From Diaporthe sp. PMI_573 (lineage: Eukaryota > Ascomycota > Sordariomycetes > Diaporthales > Diaporthaceae): a stretch of 64,000 bases of DNA. Below are positions 1 through 14,441 of this stretch, in pieces. The stretch is from assembly GCA_021399435.1 (NCBI GenBank), contig JAJTUP010000009.1, positions 434,001 through 498,000 on the forward strand, given 5' to 3'. Numbering within the stretch: the stretch's first letter is position 1; every line of letters starts with the position of its first letter. The notes beneath the pieces are model-generated. The model was not told the origin of the DNA, made no database searches, and saw nothing but the letters and a program-made list of their open reading frames with translations. A program made the position numbers and the translations under genes.

Positions 1-30
1 TCTTATGCTCTTCCACTGAGCTACAGCTTC
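1..30 (-). tRNA. Partial tRNA, 5' half only
   Basis: Read on the minus strand, the first 30 bases give a 7-nt acceptor strand, TA at positions 8-9, the D-arm GCTC-AGTGGAA-GAGC, and the start of an anticodon stem (TAAGA). This matches the internal A-box of RNA polymerase III tRNA genes. The anticodon and the 3' half lie outside the window. The D-arm most resembles nuclear tRNA-Cys, but the isoacceptor cannot be fixed from the D-arm alone, and an organellar origin is not excluded. Confidence 0.6.
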
Positions 31-120
31 AATTGTTCTAAAATCCTCAGGTGATAATATATACTCATGATTCACACACATTTCCCGGAAGACCATCCCA
101 GGTGTCTTATTGCCATCGCC

Positions 121-610
121 TCGAGATCCACACGAGCCGCCGCGGGACATACAGTCAAGTTTGCGCAACATGCGAATCTACGACGCGGCGTCGGCAGAGC
201 TGAGTAAGGTGATCAACAACCGATCACGGCTGTTACCTGGATCGCGGATTCTCTTTGCGCTGAGGAAACAAAACGAGAGCAAGAAGATGACGTACGTCTT
301 CCTCACACGTGTTCTAGGCGCATCTCTGTCTGGGGTCTGCACGGTCGACGAGGCTAGAAAGCAGCTCAAGGAGAGAACACTGGCCGACCATACTATTGTG
401 ACTCTGTTGACGAGAAGGTGACTGTCAGAGCGGCCCTACTACACCAACTGCTCGAAGCAGTTCGAGTACGTCTACGGGAGGAGTCCTGGCCCGATGGAGA
501 CGACCTTCCTCGCGGTGATGTACAAGCTCCCGGGATCTAGATCGTATATGCAGGTCGACGCCGTGATCTCGCACTACGACTTCACCGGGTGCAGAACGGG
601 GTACACTGAG
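121..610 (+). pseudogene. Coding-like relic, unrecognised
   Basis: Two stretches read as GC-rich, protein-like sequence on the plus strand in different frames. One runs about 121-420 and contains NMRIYDAASAELSKVINN. The other runs about 440-610 and contains YYTNCSKQFEYVYGR and VDAVISHYDFTGC. There is no ATG at the 5' end and no convincing splice pair that joins them. I recognise no family. AT-rich sequence follows directly (about 615-770). This is either an exon pair of a gene entering from the left or a decayed fragment. Confidence 0.2.
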
Positions 611-1391
611 CTATCGCTCCAATTTGTTTCTTTAGAACTCAATTGAACATATATAAGCTCAATATTTATTTAGAATATGTAGCAGTCTTATATTTTAGTA
701 TTTCGAAGAAAGTGATGTGAAAAGATTTTCACAGAATTTATTATGAATCTTAATTTAATTTGGACTAGATTCAGCTATTAGAAACCAGTTCCACCGTCTG
801 TCAAACAGTCCTAATGTTGCAAAGTCACGGAACATGATGTGAGTTGAAGCACCGAGAGACGGGAAGGCAGAGGGTGCGAGAGGGAGAGGGTAGGTGGGTG
901 GACTCGGCCCTAACGACACCAAAGCTGTGAAGGTACGGCTCTTATATATTGCTAGGAATGCCCAATCTGCGATTGGAAATTCTGGTCTCTTGGCCGGGGC
1001 ACTTGCTTTGCTAGCAGTAGGCAAGCCGGCTCAGTAGGAGCTTTGGAAGCGGCAGCCCCAGCTACAGGCGGTGCAGTCAGGCCGCGATGCCTGGTCTCGC
1101 CAGCCTCTGGACTACACAAACAAGGATATTCTCAAATCAGTATAGAAGTTTGGGTCGGATTAGGAATATATTCCAGTTACGCAGACGCTGAGCGCTGTGC
1201 TTACATTTCTACATGTAATAAATGGACGTTTACAACAGAATGATGTCTGAAAAGATGTCCTCGCACGGATTTTGCCATCTATGCATATGTAATTGGGACA
1301 AGTGTCTGAATATAATTACACTATCTGTACCTACAGGCTTTGCTCAGGTATCTGCTACATGGCCGCGGTATCTACTGTGCTCAATAACAAA

Positions 1392-1585
1392 CCTCCTATA
1401 GGATGGTCTCCTATAGATAGCCTCCTATGTCACAGCCTCCTACATCACAGCCTCCTATGTCACAGCCTCCCAAGGGACACCCTCCTATGGGATAACCTCC
1501 TATAGGACAACTTTCAATAGAATAGCCTCCTTTGAAAAGACCTCTAATGGGAAGTTCTTCTACGCAATAACTTCCTATAGCGTAA
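1392..1585. repeat. 15-bp minisatellite, array 1
   Basis: About 13 degenerate units of 14-16 bp follow the pattern CCTCCTATAGGATAA, with variants such as CCTCCTATGTCACAG and CCTCCCAAGGGACAC. The unit core is close to palindromic (TCCTATAGGA). Because the unit is a multiple of three, the minus strand reads as a pentapeptide repeat (GG-C/Y-D/P-I), but no gene context supports coding. The same family recurs at 44487-44755. Confidence 0.75.
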
Positions 1586-2579
1586 CCAGCTGGGGGCAAG
1601 CAATCTACACAGGCTCTATAGTGACGTTTTCGAATTTTTTGGTTGGAGCTGTGTCACTATCATAATATATGTGACATCAAGATCACTCAAAACAGTACAC
1701 AATATGGACGTTCACATCACACTCTAGACGATGTTAGACTTATGACACCTAAGACAAAACAGGTTTTTGACAAAATTTGTCCACTGCCAAACCGAGATCA
1801 GACTGTACGACTTTGTGCCCAAGAGATACCACAGAAGCATTTGCTGTGAGATACACTTCTTACGAGCTTCGCTCGAGTGTCCGCTGCGCGGCCACCGCAT
1901 CTAGTGACCTGCAATTGGGTATCGGCAGGATAGCCATCGTCGTCGTCAGTGTCGGACCTGGTAGGAGTGGATGGTGGAAGAGTAGGTTTGCCCACGCGAT
2001 CGCAGGGCCTTGGCGCCCGAGTTGGAAGTGTAGCCACTCATTATGGAAAACGGAATGGGGGGTGGTGGGTTGTCTGAGTCGGATGATGATGAGTTGCTCG
2101 ACAGAGGACTGGAATCGCTGTTACTGGCGCTCTTCTGTTCAACGTATTCCGCGCATAGACCTAGTACAGTCTTTAGTCCCGACTAAGTATACCAGCACAG
2201 AAGCCTCCGGTGAGGCTATACTAGAACATCCTTGTAGAAAGGGAATACGAGGAAGAATTTGAGCAACAAGATAAAAGGTCGCTACATTCAGGTAATCTCG
2301 CTACGTTGTGCATGATTGCAAGCCTGATGGGTGATCAAGTTATTTGATATCGCTCTAATCATGTGCACATGGCCTGTTACTCTTAAGTACGAACCATGAC
2401 TTACGTCCTCATGGCTACCATAATTAAGCAGCAAAGCAGGGCGATAGAGGTCGCCCAGGCGCCGCGATGGTGATTGTTTTGCGTCGTCGTCAAAGAAAAT
2501 GGTGCCAAGTTTGGCGTCGTGAGGTAAAGAAGTGGTTAAGCGAATGTCGGCCGGCGTCAATTTGCAAAGCAAGTAAAGG

Positions 2580-2865
<286 letters not shown>

Positions 2866-5800
2866 TGAGATCTGTTGGCCCACAAAGCAACACGTTTTAG
2901 ACTCCGCGTACGTTGTTCTGCAAGTGTTAACAGTTTCATAGCCAGAGAATAGAAGACAATCGAGAGATCCTCCGCCCAAGGACGTACTAGCACTTTTCTT
3001 CAGGGTCAATCTCAGGTCTTAGGGTCGATGGAAGCACAAGCACATCAACGACTGGAACAAGCATTGAGGGGAATGGCTCCGTGACGAAAGGAGGGCGTGG
3101 GAAAAAAAGAATTTGTTGTTCATGGACATGAGACAAAACCCATACTTGATATTTTCAACGGTCCAAGGAGATCGGAGAGATTTAGGCGATCTGACATTCG
3201 TTTCCATCTCCTGGCTGGCCGCAAACATCTCAGGTGCCTCAAAAACTGCCCTCTAAATTTTGACCTCTCCTCCGTGACTCCCTTGTTGCGGTGTCCCCAT
3301 GCTGGTGTATTCTTGTCATCCTTTTTGTTACCTGACGTTCGATGTGGTTGACAAGACCAATACCATTCTCGCCCAATAGGACCTCTCCCAGTGGCGATGT
3401 GTTGCGATGTGATCTTGCAGGTGTCACTCAAGCATAAAGATATAACCTCAAGCCCGTGATACAGTATTACAAGGCGATCTCATGTGACCAGGCCAGAGGG
3501 ACACAAACCACATTGAGCAAACTGAGCCCGCTCGTCACAGAACCTCATCGTTGGTCCTGGCGGCCCGCGACTCAAGCCGAGGCAGTGCATTCACCCGGCA
3601 CACCGCCGTCAAGCTGTGGGCTGAGGGAGCGTTCCACCTGTCACAATATATACGCTATGTGCCTACGGCAAACAGCGGCGTCGCTTTTGCACGAGTAGTG
3701 CAGTGGCTATTTCGTGACACCACCCAACAGGCCGGATACCCTGAGCCGGCGTATCACCAGCTGGCCCGGCAGATCCGAGCACGGCCATCACGAGAAGAAG
3801 CTGAACTCACGGCTGGGGCGAAAGACGAACAAGATGCCATATCTCGCTGGCCCACTGGCGAGTGCGAGGTACTCCCGCGGACGCGCGACTCATGGCACAA
3901 CATGGGGGACAGAGAGCCAAGCTTTCCTGCCAGTCGACCCAGGAAGGCGGGCGAAGGAATGGGCGGCGATCACACTGGCGACGCCGAGTCCGGAACGGGG
4001 GCTGGCCTGGGCAGGAGGAACCAGCCCCGTGTGGGCGCCTTGCGCCCCGTGCTGTCGGGTCCAATGGGCACACTACTGCTGCATGAGGGCAGATGCGGTC
4101 AATATCGCCTGTGATCCTACGGTGCTAGCCGAATAGACCGCACAAAAGGGGGTAGGAGATGGGTAGTGGTAGTAGTACAGGTTGGTCATGGTTGTGGTTC
4201 GTTATGATACTGTGGACAACATGGTGGGCGCTGTCATGTGTTGCGCAGGCTACGCAAGCTACGAGAATGCTCATCTCGGTGCAATATGAGGGCTCCTGGG
4301 CATGTGCGGTAAATGGGCGCATGTGTACCCACTTTGTTCATCCCGAGGGTCATGTTGCGCCGCCCGCCCCAGACGGCTGCTGTCACTTGTTGCATGATTT
4401 AGTCGGACTTGTGCCGGAGGGCTAGCTGGCGCTAGCTGGCCATTATTAGTCCTTGAGGCATAGCATGACATATTGAAGGGGGATGGGAATTTGGGGGAGA
4501 GAGAGCGAGAGAAAAGAAAGATAGGCCTCCGTAAGGGAAAATAAAAAAAGTGGTGACGTCGAGTCAGGGGCAGAAGTGAGGGCTGAGTAGCGACATTGGC
4601 CGCCCCCGACTGCCATCTTTAACCGGCTAGCCCCATGCTGGGAATGAGAATAGCATCAAATGAGGGCCGGAAATAGGTCGTGTTCGTCGTGGGCGGCAAA
4701 ATGGTCAATCAGCCGGCGTTCCATGTTGCCAAGAGGAGGGAACTCTGGTTGGCGGGCGAGAAAGTGGCCTCGGGAAGTCCCTCTCCCCTAATGAATGCAG
4801 TCTGACGATAAAAGATGATGAATGCTAAGTACGGAGTACGGCGTAACGTGGAGCGTGCGGGCGAGCACACAGGATGCTGAAGATCGGTCGTGAGCCGAGC
4901 AGGCCTTGTGCCCTTGTGCCCCCGTGGCCCCGTCCTATAAACCCTCACCTCGACTAACAGGGGACACCCCACAGCCATCCCGACCTCTGGGCAAGGGTGC
5001 AAAAAGGGGAGCGGTGGTGGTGATTGGCCGCGTCGGCCCTATGAAACGCGTTTACAAAGCTTGGCACAGCCTTCTTCCTCCCACATGAGGCCCGGGCTGG
5101 CTGTGCCGGGCTTGACAGTCGCCCCTTTCTCATTTGGACGCACCCATGTGTACCGTAAGAGCTGACGCACATCATCCGAACTTGGGGCCTGTTGCCCCCA
5201 ATGCTATTGTTGAGCCTGTTTTCTTCTGCTGCCTATCTTCCTTATCACTCTCTTTTCTGACTGCCGCCCGACGATTGACATTACAGGCAGACAGGTTCGT
5301 CTGGTGATGCCCTATCAGAGCCAACCATTTATCGACAGGGTCTCAATCTTTGGAAGGACAGCCCCCTGGCCTGTGTTTGCAGGCGCCGTCCAGCGTGTGA
5401 CCCGGCCCCCTTCTGCCCCTTCAGACAGACAGGCAGACAGAACAGACAGGAGCACCGACCACCGGGCACATGTCTCTGAGACACTGCTACGGTATGTAAT
5501 GAAGCTGGCTGGTGCTAGCTTCGGCGGGGTAGGGGAGGTAAACATGAGATTGTGGTCAGACAGGCCGGGCACAGGCGTGCGGAATAAATGATACACATAG
5601 ACACATAGATACAGTACAGATTGGGTACAGATTAGACAACGACCATCGTCGCAGCTCCGTCTTGCGGTCCCATCTCTAACGAAGCACTGGCACCACCACC
5701 ACCACCACCACGACGGGCTGCCCATCTGGTCGGCGAGGTGGTATATTGCAAATTGTGGATCGTAAACCGGTGGATGCGCCTCTGATTGTGCTCACTTGGC

Positions 5801-8760
5801 TCGGTGCTGATCAGTGATCGCCAGTCGCCGTCCCCTGTGTTCCCCAGCCTGCCACGCCTGCCCAAGTGCTGAGCGCCCAGCTCCCTTGGGCGGTGGGAAT
5901 TTAGATCTTCGCGGCCGACCCCGCCAGCCCCCTTGACAGACCTTTCCTCTCCGCCAGGTCGGCCTACAACCCATGCACCATCATCCCTTTTCTTGCGGCA
6001 CGACTGAGTCGCTGCGCACCCAATGGGAGCTCACCTGAGCGCCGCTCACCTCTTAGGTGTGACAGCTGCTGTGCCGTACAAGCAAGGCAGATCAAGGTGA
6101 GGAGATGAAGATCGTAGAAATGTGCCTGGTTGGTCCTGCTTCGTCCTGTGTGACCATGACTGTCTCTGCCCCTCCATCCTTGTACCCCAGATGTCACTCC
6201 CTGCGCCTGGGGTCACAGCTGTGATACATGTTGGGGTACGCAATTAAAGTGCATCTTACGCATCTCTCACCCACTGGCCAGTACTTCTGGTAGATCGTAC
6301 GCAGGTACGCAGGTACTCTACCAGGTACTCCGTACGTCGTATGGGTAAGAAGTCCCGAGGTCGGCTCGACCAATTAACTCTATCTGCCTACCTAGGGTAC
6401 GTAGGTACTTCCGCGGCTCAGGATCTTGCCCGACGAGCCTGCCCTGTCACTCTTCCTTGTCCCTGTGCATCAAGGGGTCCCTCCTCAGCCACACCAGATC
6501 GCTGCTAGCCCACTGCCGCCCGACGTTCAAACACAACCACAGACTTCTGAGCGCCTTGGGAGGGCACATCCTCAATCCTGGGCAGACCTTTAATTTATCT
6601 CGTGTACACCAGTTGTCTAGTCCGCGATGCGTGGCATCACCACTCGGTGCGATGCGATGTGTGCCCGATGGCAACTGGTAACAGCAACAGCAGCAGCAAA
6701 GGCCGCACCCTCAAGTTGAGATCTGTTCGGGTCGTGTCATGCCCCCTTCCTGTGTCCCCCCTCGTGTGTCCCATCGTGTGTCAATCGTATTTGTCCTGTC
6801 TGACTGTGCAACAACGCTGCTGAACTGCTCCTTCATCAGCAGATGCCCACACGGCCATGCCATGCCATGCCATGCTGTCGGTGTGAGGGAAGTGGGAGCG
6901 CGGTGCCGTTTGTCCGCCCCCCTCTGGCACCCAGAAGTCCTGACGTCCCGACGTCCTGCAACTCGATGAGGATGGTTTACCGTGCTGATGGGTCCCGCTT
7001 GCTGCCCGGCCCTCCCATGCAGTCCACATCCACATCCCAAGCCTTCCCACTGCGGATCCCAAGTGCAACGGCCAGGGTACGCTGTCTTCTGCGAGGTGTG
7101 AATGGCAGGTGTTCGTCTCGTCTCCTTTCGCTCCCCACTGCACTACGCGAAACGGAATGAAAATCGCCCCATCCTGCGCCCCATTGTTTCTGTTCCTGGG
7201 CCTGCTAAAGTGTGTCTCTCCTGCCCTCCTTCCCTGACTTACACCCTCACCTTCCTCCCTCTTGCCAATCTTTCTGGTTCAGTGGCACCCCCCGACGGTC
7301 TCTACCCTCCCACTCCTTCCCTGTCCCTCTTTCCACACCCCTGCAACCACAATACACTCATTCACTCATTCACTCTTGAATAAGTCGTGCTGCCCCCCTT
7401 TTCTCCGACGCAGACTTGTTCTCTCACCCACAACGCTCTCTACAACCGACCGGACGGACAACCGTGACACTCCTTTGTAAATTCAACCACTCTCCTTACT
7501 TGGCCCTCTCTAAGCATCCGTTCATTTCTAAGTGTTGATCGCATCACACAGTTGGGGAAGTTGAGGATCCTGCTCGAACCAGTTGTCTTGGTGGAAATCG
7601 CACATCGCGCACAAGAACCCCAGCCTTTTCGGAAAACAACCACCAGACTTTGAACTTCGGAATCTCTTTGGAGGAAGAAGGAATTCGCGACGTCTCACTA
7701 TCCTTACGACAACTGTCCATCGACGTGGTCTTGACAACATACAAGTGTTGGCGCAAACGAGTTGATATCTACCTTACCCGCCCGCCCCCTGACATCCAGT
7801 TTGGGAAGCAACAACCTACCAACTTTCGAAGGTACCGACCGAACCGTCTCCAACCGATCATCGGATCGCACTATTCGAAGGATCCTGTGGTTAACTTTTA
7901 TTTGGGTCTCAAGTTTCGAAAAGATATTCCATCACCGCGCTTTGGGGAGGCTGGACTACAACGGCTTTGTCTTAGACTCAGCCACCACCGCACAAGCGCT
8001 CGTCCTTGACAATCAGCACCATCGAGGTCAGTACCTGGCTTCATTGACGACTTTTGGATTGTTTCTACCCCTGTTGTCTTATGTTTCGAAGCTCGATCTG
8101 GACTCGGTGCATTCGTGTTTGTGGCTAGGGGAAAGTGAGCCATTGTGGTCTGGTGATCATCATGATCTGTGCCTCGTGGAGTCACCAGACTCAAATGCTT
8201 CAGGATGGAAAGCGAAGGAGACACAGGCTTGACAACACTTCTTGTGCCCAAGTGGACTGCCAGTGAAGGAGTGTTGGGGAGCCCATTGTTTCCAAGCTAT
8301 CACGTGTCACCCTTCCTGTCGAGCCCTGCCCAGCTGGCAGGTTCGCAGTCGACAAGCTTGGGGATCAAAACATTTGCACCAACCCCTCCTCAGCAACAAC
8401 CCACACCCTCGAGCATCAACCCCGTCTTCTTGTTCACGATACACTTGTTTTTCGGGCCCTCGCCCCGGTCACTTTCCCTGACACCAATCTAAGAGCACTT
8501 CTCAAGTCTCAGGCAGGGTACTTGGGTCCAACCTGCACCTTGACATCTTCTTGGATCACAGGTTTGTCAGTCTCGACGCGACAAGAGTCACAGCCACTTC
8601 TTTTGGACACCATCACTATCAGCCTTCTTTTCATACGTTGATTAGTTTATTTCATGTTTTCGGGCACATCTGTTCAAACTATTGGCGCAATACTGACCAT
8701 CCGCAAGCGCATCCAGACCAACTCTCAAAACATCGCAGTCGCGTTCATCGCAAAATCACC

Positions 8761-10512
8761 ATGAACTCCAAGCAGTTCCTTACCCTCGTCGCCCTTATGG
8801 GCGGCCAGGCGTCTGCCTTTTGGCGCATGGAATGCCGTGGCACTGTTGGCCAGGCTCGTATCGACCCTCTGGTCAACCCAGGAGCGGTCGGCAGCCATGC
8901 CCACCAGATCTTCGGCTCCGGCGGTGAGCTCCTGTCCCCCATGCTCTGACGTCGCAACGCGAGGTACAGTTCTGACGAATTATGGCACAGGTTTTGGCGT
9001 GTCCGCCAATAACAACACTCTCATTGAGTCCGACTGCACCTCGGCCATCGCCATCCAGGACAAGTCTGCCTACTGGACCCCGATTCCCTACTTCAAGGAT
9101 GATTCTACTGGCGAGTATGAGGCTGTCGGTAATGTCGGCGGTATGCTTGCGTAAGTTGAGCTCCTCGCCTTCCCCTTGTTGCGCTGTCTCTCTGGACCTG
9201 GGCGACAGCCGCTCGGTCCTTCCTCGCCCGGTCCTTGCCAGCCCATGATCGCGTGGCTGACGACGCCCTTTAGGTACTACTTCTTGAACGGCGAGAACAT
9301 CAAGGCTTTCCCCCAGGGCTTCCAAATGATCGCCGGTGACACTGATCGCCGCAACTACTCTGTCGGCAACGGTGACTTCGAGTCCCCCGACCCTGACAAG
9401 TCCCTCTGGCGTGCCCTGAACCAGGTCACCCAGGCTGACTTGCGCCAACGTGCACTCGGTTTCAACTGCATGGACTACTCCAAGGCTGCGGAGGGCTCTC
9501 TGTACCGCCACTTCCTGCCGTCCAAGGACTACATTGATGCGAACTGCCCTGATGGGATCCGCTTCGAGCTCATGTTCCCGTCTTGCTGGGATGGCGTCAA
9601 CCTTGACTCTGACGACCACATGAGCCACGTGGCTTACCCCGACCTGGTCATTAACGGTGACTGCCCTTCCGATTTCCCCGTGCGCTTGCCTGGTCTGTTC
9701 TACGAGACCATTTGGGACATGGCCAGTTTCAAGAACAAGCAGGGAAGCTTTGTCATGTCGAACGGTGACCCTTACGGTATGCACTCTCAACCCCCCGTGA
9801 GGAGTCTAATAAAGACTGACCAATAAATGCAGGATTTGGCTACCATGGTGACTTCATCATGGGTTGGGACGAGGAAATGCCAGACAAGGAAGGGAACACT
9901 TTCAAGCTTCAGAACGCAGTCGATCGATGCACCTCAACTACTGGCTTGGTCGGGGACTGCCCTCTTTTCACGCTCCAAGACCTGGCCAACATGACAAGCT
10001 GCAAGATTGACCCTCCCACCAATCTCCTGAACGACGACGTTGTTGGCCCGATTTCGAGCCTCCCCGGAGATGTCAAGGTCTCCTGGGGCCCAGGACCCGC
10101 TGTTGGCGGTGGTTCCGAGGAACCCATTCCCAGCTCCATCGTTCTCCCCACCCTCACCTACTCGGCTGGCTCAACTGCGTCGGTCAACGGCAGCTTTGTC
10201 CCAGGTAATGTCTTCAAAGCGAAACAGACCAGCACCGCGGACGAGGCCGTCAAGGGAGCTGCCATCGTCACCCCTGCCATCTCTTCGGCGCCCACCGGCC
10301 CTACAGCGATCACCACGTCAACGGGTTACGAGACCACCACGCTTGCCGATGGTACTGTTATGGTCAACGAGGTGATCTACGAGGTGGTGATCGACTACGT
10401 CACCGTCGCCACGACTACCACCGTCTACGTGGAGCCCAGCGACGCGCCTGCGGCCCGCCGCCGAAGCGCTCACGCTCACGCCCGCCGCCACGTTCACGGC
10501 CGCGCGCACTAA
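8761..10512 (+). CDS. Secreted DUF1996-domain protein
   Basis: The model has four exons (8761-8923, 8991-9150, 9274-9776, 9833-10512) joined by 67-, 123- and 56-nt GT-AG introns, giving 501 aa. The ATG follows a favourable cACC context. Residues 1-19 form a signal peptide ending ASA. The DUF1996 domain starts near HAHQIFG (46-52) and keeps the family-type stretch FPSCWDGVNLDSDDHMSH. After about residue 330 the chain is Ser/Thr/Gly/Pro-rich, and it ends in a basic His/Arg tail (HAHARRHVHGRAH) rather than a GPI signal. The family is fungal and extracellular; its biochemical role is unknown to me. The domain call is firm; the function is not known. Confidence 0.9.
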
Positions 10513-12105
10513 GCTTGAGCAAGCGGTTACCGGTCTGATGGACATTTGACCGTCTTTTGCGATCTTCCTGCATACTGCATACGAAGGAGCGTTTGTTTGG
10601 CCTTGTTCTGTACACAAATCTGCCATCGAGATGAACTCCCGATTTGAAATTCGATTCGTTTCCCCCCCTCGTGATTTTTTCCCAACCAGTTTTTGTGTGT
10701 TCTTTTTCCATGGGCCATTGACCGTGCCCCACGGCCGGATAGGCTGCGAGGCTCAGGCAGTTGCAGGCATCTTATGCCAGGGTTCAATGGCAGGCAGATT
10801 TGCTCATCTCGTGGAGGGATCGATCAATGGAGGCTCTCAGAAGATCCATTTGGCAGAGATCAAAATTCACAACCAATATCCACAGAATAAGAAGTGCGGC
10901 CAGCCGCCTTTGGTGCAAGTAGCATTGACTGCGAACCCATGAGGGTGGCAACCAGCAACGGAAAAAAAAAAATTCTTGGAAGGGGTTGTTCTGTTATTTC
11001 CACAATTGGCGTTTCACGTTTGAAAGGCACCAGGCAAGGGCGAGCATCCGTGGTCTGGTAGCATTTCTTGCATTGCACGACGACTTGATGAGATACCTCC
11101 GATACCTTCGATTCATAAATGAGTTTGGCATAGCTCTTCAGATTCCTGCCTACTAGTAGGTAGACCAATTGAAGCTGCATCCACATACCAGTTGAAGGAG
11201 TCTGTTCGACATGTTTGTAAAAGTAATTGAGCCGAGGCCCCTCCCCCTCTGGATGGCTGTGGTTTTGGTGGTTCTGTCTCCCTGAACCCTCGCTAGGGTC
11301 GACGTGGGGGGGGGGGGGGTTGGGCTGGGTTGGGCTGGTGTTGTAACACGGCCAAGGCTGAAAGAGCGACGAAGCTTCACGATTGATCTACTGCCTAACC
11401 TGACTTTCTGACCTTCTGACCTCGATAGACGACCCTGTCCACCTGCGACATGCAATCAGCTTCAAGCACACGACATGGCGGCGGCGGTGGGCGGTCGACC
11501 CATTCCTGGAACCGCAGAGGCGGCCGTCGCAACGGGCTGCGAGGTGTCTCAAGTTGCTTGGAATGCGATCACCTCTAGCAACGGCTCTGGCAACTCATTC
11601 CAGGCAGTCATGAAAGGCATGACGAATGGACAGAGAGGGCAAAAGCCCAGGTGTTGATTTTCTTTTCCCCTCTTGTAACGGCTCTCCCGGCCACCATGGC
11701 GTGCGCCTCTTCTGTCATCCATCCATCTCTCTTCCCATTCTTTGCCACCTTGGTTTTCTGTGTTTCCCACCACCACCTAATACTGTCTTTTTCTTACTGT
11801 CGCTCACTTGGCTCTCCCGACTATCCTGCCTTCACTGCTGATAATAGTGTAGGCTGAATTTAACGCTCAACATATACATCACGTTCATTTGTATTGGTGG
11901 GGTAATCCGGCTTGTTCAGCTTTCAGCTTGATATACTCAGCAGAATAGCCTCGCTTACAACCCGGAATGGCCTCCTGACTGGCCCATGCCACCACGGCCG
12001 CCAACCACAGCAAAACAATAATCAAAGTATACAACTAATTTACCTTGGACAAGAAAAATAGCCCAGGTGGGCGCAGGGCAAAGGATATTTATTTCAATAA
12101 TCATA
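10513..12105. other. Intergenic spacer
   Basis: This is the 3' region of the DUF1996 gene followed by the promoter of the next gene. It holds a run of 14 G at 11306-11319 followed by repeated TTGGGCTGGG, and a 12-bp palindrome CCTACTAGTAGG at 11149-11160. I see no gene. Confidence 0.5.
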
Positions 12106-14410
12106 ATGGCGGACATCGCCGCCGCGGTGGACGACTTCAAGGAGGACGTCACGGATGCGGGCAAGCGCGTGGCGGCTGTTCTGCCGCTATGGGTCATCAT
12201 CATCATCGTCGTGGTGGGGACGGGCCTCCTCGCGCTCCTGGTCGGGCTGTGCTGCCTGTGTCTGTGTCGGCGGCGCCGCGGGAGGAAGGCGGCGGGGGAC
12301 AAGACCGGTACCGCCGTCCACGGCTCCTCGGACATCATTCACCACCACGACGCTGCCACGGCTGCGCCGTCCGGAGGTGGCAGCCGCAGCAGCGAGGAAG
12401 GGGGACCGGGTGGTCGGCACAAGCTGCGCAAGCGGCCGCCGTCATCCTCTTCGTCTTCTTCTTTCTTGGGGAACGACGGTGATGGTGGTGTTGTTGTTAC
12501 TGTTGACGACAGGGGCGTCGAGGTCGAGGAGGTCGAGGTCGGCCGCGGCGAGCCCGAGTTCCGCAACATGGCGCCCGCGCGCAAGGCGAGCCTGCTGAGC
12601 GGCCTGAGGGCGAGCATCGTGTCGATCGGCGGAGGCCGGGGGTCTGCAGGAGCTGCGAGTGGCGGGCTGAACATTAGCAACAGCAACTGGCACCGGAGGC
12701 GGACGTCCGAGGCGTGGATCGACGATGACGCGCTGCACGGGCCGCAGGTGAGCCCGACCAAGCGGTCGGTGGCGTCGAGGAGGAGGAGCAGGATGAAGTC
12801 GTGGGGGGCGTCGATCCGCGAGAGCTGGCCGCTCAAGACGCCGAGCCCCACGCTGCCGGCCCTGCCGCACTTTGGCGCGCTCGACGACGGGCACGAGAGT
12901 GTGACCCTCTTCCAGTACGGAAAGGACTACGAGGGCGCTGACGGCGACCGCTTCTTGCCCAACCTCCCGCCGCCGCTCGGTGCCGCCGCCAGGCAGCGCG
13001 ACGGCCAGCTCTCGCCGCCCAGGCAGCTCCCCAAGCCGCCGGGCCAGGCCCTGCTGGCTGCCAACGCCGGCACCGCGGGCCTCAGGCCGGTGAGCAACTT
13101 CTACGGCGTGGGATCGGCGAGTAGCTCTCCCCGGAACAGGGGGCTGAGCTACTACAAGTATGAGGACACGGACCAGCCGGTCAAGAACTCCGGCTCGCCG
13201 CGCTCCAAGTTGCAAAGAGGAGCGGGGGTGGGCACGGGGGTCGTTGGCCCGAGAGGCAGAGGGCCCTCGGCGGACTCGACGATGTCGCAGATCCTCAAGG
13301 ACACGGAGAAGAGGCTGCAGGACGGCTTGGCGACGGGTGTGGCGAGGCGCAACAGGTCGAGCAGCAGCCCGCCGAAGCGCACGCCCCAGCTCGGGCTCGG
13401 GCCGGACGCGGTGACTGTGGCCATGGTCAGGTCCCGGTCGCGCACGCCCAGCCCTACAAAGGTATCCAAGGCGCCGCACAACACCCCGTCCTCACACGCC
13501 CGCCAGGGCTCGCAGGCCTCGGTCGCTTCCGAGCCCGACAGCCTGGTCGGCGCCCCTTCTCCCGCGCTCCCGTACCATGGCCTGACGAGCCCGAGCCGGT
13601 TGAAGACCTCGCAGCAGTCGTCGCCGCACAGGTGGAGGCCTTCTCTTGTCCCGTCCTATACGAGCAGCGCCTCATCGCTCTCGACAATACAGAGTGAAAC
13701 GGAAGAAGCGATCACCCCGAACACCACGGCCCCAAACAGCAGCATACCTTTTGGCCTGAACCAGATTGATGGTCTGGGCGATCCGTTCATGCCATCCAAG
13801 AACTTGACACCAGCCAGCAAGAAAGCACCGAGCTCGGCCAACCGAGGAGCTCAGGACTCGGTCAACCGAACACAGAAGCGGGACAAGAACCCCAACGCCA
13901 GGTCGGACAGCCCGCTGTCCCCGGTGACTGGGACTGGGAACATGCGGTCGACCGACGCGACGCCGACTCGAGGGGGCAACCGCAACATGACAGACAAAGG
14001 CGCAGCCCCAACAACACCGGGCCGCTCCCCGAAGAAATCCAGCGACAAAGGGACCCCCGTCCCGCTCTTCAAGCGCCTAAGCGACCTCGCGCCGCCGTTC
14101 CGCACCAGGGACCAGACGCCCGACGTGACACACCCAAGCCCCGCGCTGCCGAATGCCAATGCCAGGCTGTCGAGCGTGTATGACTTCTACGCCGACATGC
14201 CCGAGTCCTCGGGCCAGAATAATAATTATAATAACAACACCAACAACAACAACCGAAGGCGGCCGGGCGGCGGCCAGCCGAGGATGGTGTCCTCGTCGGC
14301 GGCGTCCGTCTCGTCGTCGCTGTACTCGGACACGAGCGCCGCGGAGCGCGAGCGCGAGCGGCAGAACGCAGCCCTCAGCCGCATCAGCATGCTGCTAAAC
14401 CAGGAGATCG

Positions 14411-14441
<31 letters not shown>

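Noticed and set aside
3551..4114. 187-aa open frame
   Set aside because: Overlapping frames of similar length exist on both strands; no motif, splice signals or coding-like composition.
8873..9790. 305-aa frame antisense to the DUF1996 gene
   Set aside because: It spans the introns of a well-supported gene and has no recognisable domain.
12442..13479. 345-aa frame antisense to the large membrane protein
   Set aside because: Low-complexity Arg/Ala/Pro product caused by GC-rich codon bias on the other strand; no motif.
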